NCBI RefSeq assembly: GCF_003466125.1
Contig: NZ_QSOC01000003.1
Span: forward strand, 62,001-126,000
Direction of reading: 5' to 3'
DNA from: Collinsella sp. TM10-22
GTDB lineage: Bacteria > Actinomycetota > Coriobacteriia > Coriobacteriales > Coriobacteriaceae
Length of the DNA stretch: 64,000 nucleotides
Under the pieces are notes generated by a model. The model was given only the letters and a program-made list of their open reading frames with translations. It was not told the origin of the DNA and made no database searches. Of the stretch, positions 62,012-64,000 are shown one piece after another. The first letter of the stretch is position 1, and every line of letters begins with the position of its first letter. Made by a program: the position numbers and the translations under genes.

Positions 62012-62207
62012 GTCTACTCCCGGTGTCGGCATAAAAGGACGCGCACCATTGTATACGTGCCGTCGACGGCGCTCGGCTGCGATTCGTTTACGGTGATAGG
62101 GGCTGAGGGGTTTAAATATGAAGGAATTATGCTCTACGAGATTTTTCTTGCCGTTTACCGAACTCCCACGTAATATTCTTTCTTGCGCACATGAGGCGCC
62201 CAGACAT

Positions 62208-62284
62208 TGCGGGGTGGAGCAGTCTGGTAGCTCGCCGGGCTCATAACCCGGAGGTCGTAGGTTCAAATCCTGCCCCCGCGACCA
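62208..62284 (+). tRNA. Initiator tRNA-Met (CAU)
   Basis: The gene is 77 bp with encoded CCA. The anticodon loop is CTCATAA (CAT). The anticodon stem ends in the three G-C pairs GGG/CCC typical of initiators, and the T arm is GGTTCAAATCC. The first acceptor pair is U1-G72, a wobble instead of a Watson-Crick pair, also an initiator feature. Elsewhere it follows the initiator consensus (GCGGGGTGGAGCAG). Confidence 0.93.
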
Positions 62285-62293
62285 AGAACTTGC

Positions 62294-62323
62294 AGCTCGT
62301 CGGCCTAGCCGGCGAGCTTTTTT
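62294..62323 (+). terminator. Terminator after tRNA-Met
   Basis: AGCTCGTCGG pairs with CCGGCGAGCT around a short loop, followed by TTTTTG. Confidence 0.88.
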
Positions 62324-62368
62324 GTTATTCCGGGACCGTGTTTTCGGTCCAATTCTCGGCCTCTCAAA

Positions 62369-62433
62369 CAACATCTCGATCTGTAACACCTAGACCCCAT
62401 TTGGACGGCTAGATGTTACAGATCGAGATGTTG
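62369..62433. repeat. TCTGTAACA palindrome, copy 2
   Basis: CAACATCTCGATCTGTAACA (62369-62388) is mirrored by the sequence ending at 62433, with ATTTGGAC in the loop as in the 44082 copy. Confidence 0.82.
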
Positions 62434-62459
62434 AGTCCCCGCCCGGACGGTTTGTCTAA

Positions 62460-62504
62460 ATCTGTAACATCTTGGGCCCATTTTGCCGAGTAACTGTTAC
62501 AGAT
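62460..62504. repeat. TCTGTAACA palindrome, copy 3
   Basis: ATCTGTAACA (62460-62469) is mirrored at 62495-62504. The loop contains GGGCCCATTTTG, similar to but diverged from copy 2, which lies 26 bp upstream. Confidence 0.8.
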
Positions 62505-62533
62505 CGAGACGCTGACCTCCCGCCTGGGCGGTT

Positions 62534-63430
62534 CTAGTCGTTGGTAATCAGGAACTCATCTAGGAAGACATCGAGCAGGTCGTTCTTGCGCTGTGGTAGC
62601 CAGGCGGCGGCAATTGTCATTTCGGCCGATTTGCCTTCTATGGGAATCGCAACGACTTTGCCGTTGGTGGGAAAGGTCTGCGTTAGATACCCTGGCAGCA
62701 GCGCGTAGCCCAGGCCCGCGGCGACGCACAGCACGCTTGTCTCGACGTCCTCGGACACATAGGCAATCTTGGGGCGCTCTTCTATTTTGGCAAGCGTGGC
62801 CGCAATCGCCTCCGATTCGCCGTATCCGCTGGCTCCGCGCGTGGCATCGACAATCGGATACCCCTTAAGGTCTTCGATGCGAATCGATTGCCGATGGGCG
62901 AGCGGGTGATCGAGCGGTACCACGGCGTGCAGCGGATAGGACCTCAAGACCTGCCATTGCATATCGGACATGCGGTATTCGTTGTAGAGCAGGTTGATAC
63001 ACACGTCGATATCTTCTCGGCGCAGGGCGTCGTAGAGCTCCGAGACGTTGTCGCGCATAAAGCTCAGTCGCACGTTGGGGTAGCATTGGTGAAACCCAAA
63101 CAGCATGTCGGCAAGATCGGTCCGCTCGTATCCCTTTATGTAGCCAACCTTGAGCTCGCCTTCGGGCATGTCGTCTGCCGTCCGCGCGCGTCTTACGGCC
63201 TCGGCAGTTCGCCCGACAATTGCACGGGCGTCATCGAGGAACAGGGCTCCCGCCATCGTAAGCTCAACGTGATGGTTATCGCGCTCGAACAGCTGCTTTC
63301 CCACGATGCGCTCGAGCGCCGCTATCTGGTTTGAAACCGTTGCCTGCGAAACAAAGAACTCCCTGGCGACCTTCGAAAAAGAGCGTGCCTCTGCCACGGC
63401 TATAAAGTACTCCAGCTGTTTGATGCGCAT
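62534..63430 (-). CDS. LysR-family transcriptional regulator
   Basis: The protein has 298 residues. The winged helix-turn-helix is at 1-60 (MRIKQLEYFIAVAEARSFSK, then VSQATVSNQIAALER). An effector-binding periplasmic-binding-like domain follows (about 90-290), with VGYIKGYERTDL and VAAGLGYALLPGYL. The start at 63430 was chosen because MRIKQLEYF is the family start; upstream codons lack similarity. It is divergent from the membrane protein gene at 63573, which is its likely target. The 142-bp region between them should hold the binding sites. Confidence 0.93.
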   Translation of the reverse strand: MRIKQLEYFIAVAEARSFSKVAREFFVSQATVSNQIAALERIVGKQLFERDNHHVELTMAGALFLDDARAIVGRTAEAVRRARTADDMPEGELKVGYIKGYERTDLADMLFGFHQCYPNVRLSFMRDNVSELYDALRREDIDVCINLLYNEYRMSDMQWQVLRSYPLHAVVPLDHPLAHRQSIRIEDLKGYPIVDATRGASGYGESEAIAATLAKIEERPKIAYVSEDVETSVLCVAAGLGYALLPGYLTQTFPTNGKVVAIPIEGKSAEMTIAAAWLPQRKNDLLDVFLDEFLITND

Positions 63431-63572
63431 GGTTCTCCGTACATTAGATTTCCTTATCACGTAATGCATAGATTAGCGCAAACGCCCAGCGATTTCCCTT
63501 TTATGATTTAGGAGCGGTTATTTGCGTGCGTATCGACAACACCGCAAATTTCTTTTGAAGAGAGGGATCTCG

Positions 63573-64000
63573 ATGAAGGGCCGTAAAACCATCAAGCTTG
63601 TTCAGGCCGCCACTGGTGCCGTTGTGCTCACACTCCTTATGCAGCTGATGGGGGTGTTTGGGTATGGGCAGTACACCTGGATGTGCTTTTTGCCGTTGCT
63701 GATGTTTTTTGCCTTTGGGGCCGATTTTAAGAAGATCCCCGAGATGCTGGTGAGCTATGCCGTCGGTGAGGTTTGGTGTGTGATCAATTCGCTGGTCATG
63801 GGCGTATTCGTCTCGGCCTTTGGCGCCGACAACATGGTTATGAGCAATATCGTTCCGACCATCCTCGTTATCTTTTGTATCCTGACGACTCACGAGAACC
63901 TGCTCGAAGGCAAGATCTGCTCCAATGTGCCCTGCGTCTTTATGGGTCTTGCCACGTCGTTCTTCACGTTTATGCTGCAGCAGCCGATCAACTTTGGCCA
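63573..64000 (+). CDS. Membrane protein, probably DUF1097 family (partial)
   Basis: The first 142 residues are within the window and the gene continues past its end. Four to five hydrophobic segments are visible (LVQAATGAVVLTLLMQLMGV, MCFLPLLMFFAFGADF, VWCVINSLVMGVFVSAF, IVPTILVIFCILTTHENLL). The pattern of small membrane-spanning segments with a conserved W-C-x-x-N resembles DUF1097, of unknown function. GAAGAGAGGG precedes the ATG. It is divergent from the LysR gene and probably controlled by it. Confidence 0.65.
   Translation, partial: MKGRKTIKLVQAATGAVVLTLLMQLMGVFGYGQYTWMCFLPLLMFFAFGADFKKIPEMLVSYAVGEVWCVINSLVMGVFVSAFGADNMVMSNIVPTILVIFCILTTHENLLEGKICSNVPCVFMGLATSFFTFMLQQPINFG

Noticed and set aside
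61238..62389. Longer coaX frame of 383 residues
   Set aside because: The extension reads antisense through the tRNA gene and its terminator; coaX starts at 62011.

Overview
The window is 64 kb of high-GC chromosome. It most resembles a gut actinobacterium of the class Coriobacteriia, close to Collinsella. The signs are GC-rich codon use, LuxR regulators fused to a 12-helix membrane domain, LPXTG-like surface proteins ending in KRRKR, a PTS-rich sugar economy, and very many intergenic palindromes. The genus call rests on recollection of related genomes, not on a search.

Layout. 1-8.2 kb: an ABC exporter, a membrane protein, then carA-carB behind a possible ArgR site. 8.1-10.7 kb is an accessory patch: a decayed DMT-type exporter, a YhcG-type nuclease, and what looks like an antitoxin with the stump of its toxin. 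11.0-19.1 kb is a PTS catabolic locus: GH1 hydrolase, divergent RpiR regulator, ChbG-type deacetylase, PTS IIC-IIB-IIA, a second GH1 and a ROK kinase, closed by two terminators. Two matching TTTCA-N5-TGAAA palindromes mark likely RpiR operators. 19.6-29.3 kb holds purE, a class B sortase, a MoaE-like gene, a CmpB-type membrane protein, purF, purM-purN, an orphan PTS IIA, a PrsA-type foldase and a YqeY protein. 29.7-33.5 kb carries a polar amino acid ABC transporter and a cytidylate-kinase-like gene. 33.6-44.0 kb holds a membrane LuxR regulator divergent from two cell-wall-anchored surface proteins (674 and 2205 residues); each surface gene follows a near-identical palindromic motif. 44.3-51.9 kb, mostly minus strand: nfnB, nfnA, pth, a hypothetical nuclease-like gene, prs and glmU. 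52.0-55.1 kb: a complete ECF transporter (T, fused A1A2, S). 55.5-63.4 kb: exoA, sirtuin, a folP-folK fusion, a biotin-ligase-like protein, a DUF4143 ATPase, coaX, an initiator tRNA-Met and a LysR regulator divergent from a membrane protein cut by the window edge.

The most unusual content lies between the genes. Three elements of 203, 204 and 203 bp share about 24-28 bp terminal inverted repeats but have largely different interiors, and two of them bracket the nuclease-like gene at 47.7-48.8 kb. A set of near-identical 41-bp palindromes brackets the DUF4143 ATPase. At least eight other palindrome types are scattered through intergenic space, many built around a GGGACA(G) core. No transposase or RAYT gene is visible, so whatever moves or makes these repeats lies elsewhere.
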